43,713 bases of DNA from Rhodoferax sp. Its GTDB lineage: Bacteria; Pseudomonadota; Gammaproteobacteria; Burkholderiales; Burkholderiaceae_C. Shown here piece after piece: positions 43,074 to 43,713 of this stretch. The notes under the pieces were generated by a model that saw only the letters and a list, made by a program, of their open reading frames with translations, made no database searches and was not told where the DNA came from. Each line of letters opens with the position of its first letter. Position 1 is the first letter of the stretch. Made by a program: the position numbers and the translations under genes. The stretch covers positions 1 through 43,713 of the forward strand of contig NZ_JANXMU010000042.1 of the NCBI RefSeq assembly GCF_025354435.1, given 5' to 3'.

Positions 43074-43713
43074 ATGAGCAACCCCTGGACCCTCGCCGCC
43101 CGCACCGAAAAAATGAACTCCTCGGTCATCCGCGAAATCCTCAAGGTCACCGAGCGCCCCGGCATCATCAGTTTTGCCGGCGGCCTGCCCTCGCCCAAGA
43201 CCTTCCCGGTGGTCGAATTTGCAGCGGCCTGCGAAAAAGTGCTGCGCGAAGACGGCAAGGGCGCGCTGCAGTACGCCGCCAGCGAAGGCTACGGCCCGCT
43301 GCGCGAAATCGTGGCCGCCCAACTGCCCTGGAAGGTAGAGCCCGCCCAGGTGCTGATCACCACCGGCTCGCAGCAGGCGCTGGACCTGATCGGCAAGGTA
43401 CTGATCGACAAGGACAGCAAAGTGCTGGTGGAAACGCCCACCTACCTGGGCGCGCTGCAGGCCTTTGCACCCATGGAGCCCCAAGTGATGGGCGTAGCCT
43501 GCGACGACGAAGGCGTGGACCTGGACGACCTGACCGCCAAAGCCCCCGGCGGTCGTTTTCTGTACGTGCTGCCCAACTTCCAGAACCCCACGGGCCGCAC
43601 CATGCCCGAAGCCCGCCGCGCTGCGCTGATCGAGCGTGCCGAGCGCCTGGGCCTGCCGCTGGTAGAAGACAACCCCTACGGCGACCTGTGGTTTGACACG
43701 CCGCCGCCCGCGC
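43074..43713 (+). CDS. Fold-type I PLP aminotransferase, partial
   Basis: The frame from ATG 43074 is open to the right edge, 213 complete residues. The start MSNPWTLAARTEKMNSSVIR and then ISFAGGLPSPKTFP are typical of the 2-aminoadipate/aromatic-type aminotransferases related to MocR domains. NPTG in FQNPTGRTMP and the PLP-contacting Asp in VEDNPYGDLWF are seen; the PLP lysine lies beyond the window. It has no fused winged helix. It follows the LysE gene by 39 bases. Confidence 0.9.
   Translation, partial: MSNPWTLAARTEKMNSSVIREILKVTERPGIISFAGGLPSPKTFPVVEFAAACEKVLREDGKGALQYAASEGYGPLREIVAAQLPWKVEPAQVLITTGSQQALDLIGKVLIDKDSKVLVETPTYLGALQAFAPMEPQVMGVACDDEGVDLDDLTAKAPGGRFLYVLPNFQNPTGRTMPEARRAALIERAERLGLPLVEDNPYGDLWFDTPPPA

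Overview
The window looks like chromosome from a betaproteobacterium of the Comamonadaceae (Rhodoferax-like). This rests on the GC-rich codon usage, the flagellar gene order motAB-cheYZ-flhBAF-(flhG position)-fliA, an flgNMA group divergent from flgBCDEFGHIJKL, and short intergenic repeats of a type I associate with that family. The genus is inferred; no search was run.

Positions 1-24652 are a flagellar and chemotaxis region. On the minus strand at the left edge is a TPR plus GT41 (SPINDLY/OGT-like) glycosyltransferase, cut by the window. On the plus strand follow the stator genes motA/motB, cheY/cheZ, the export-gate genes flhB/flhA, flhF, an FlhG-position protein that has lost its ATPase P-loop, and fliA (sigma 28). 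A minus-strand group encodes an FlgN-like protein, the anti-sigma factor FlgM and the P-ring chaperone FlgA. Divergent from it are the rod, hook and ring genes flgB to flgH, then flgI to flgL, then an HDOD-domain protein. Sigma-28-like promoters can be read before flgM, flgB and flgI; the last suggests that flgIJKL is its own transcription unit.

Positions 24709-38302 are one compact minus-strand operon of twelve genes for uptake and oxidation of an unknown sugar. It encodes three TIM-barrel isomerase/epimerase-type proteins, two Gfo/Idh/MocA oxidoreductases, a zinc alcohol dehydrogenase, a LacI regulator, a small ABM-fold protein and a ribose-type ABC importer. No sugar kinase is seen, which points to free sugars being processed through keto intermediates; levoglucosan-type pathways are the closest described analogue I know. 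The most unusual gene encodes an 863-residue protein: a complete two-cassette sugar ATPase followed by a complete periplasmic-type sugar-binding domain with no signal or membrane segment. That domain should therefore lie in the cytosol. The operon also encodes two normally secreted paralogues of the same domain. Upstream (38303-38621) are three AGTAAWCGTTTACT-type operators and a perfect 13-bp inverted repeat. An SGNH hydrolase gene lies just beyond.

Positions 39966-43713 hold a MocR-type (GntR plus aminotransferase) regulator divergent from an EamA exporter, a LysE exporter and a fold-type I aminotransferase cut by the right edge. This is a likely amino-acid export and turnover module. A small intergenic repeat element appears to be built into the linker of the MocR regulator; the same element lies beside the flgN stop codon and upstream of flgI.
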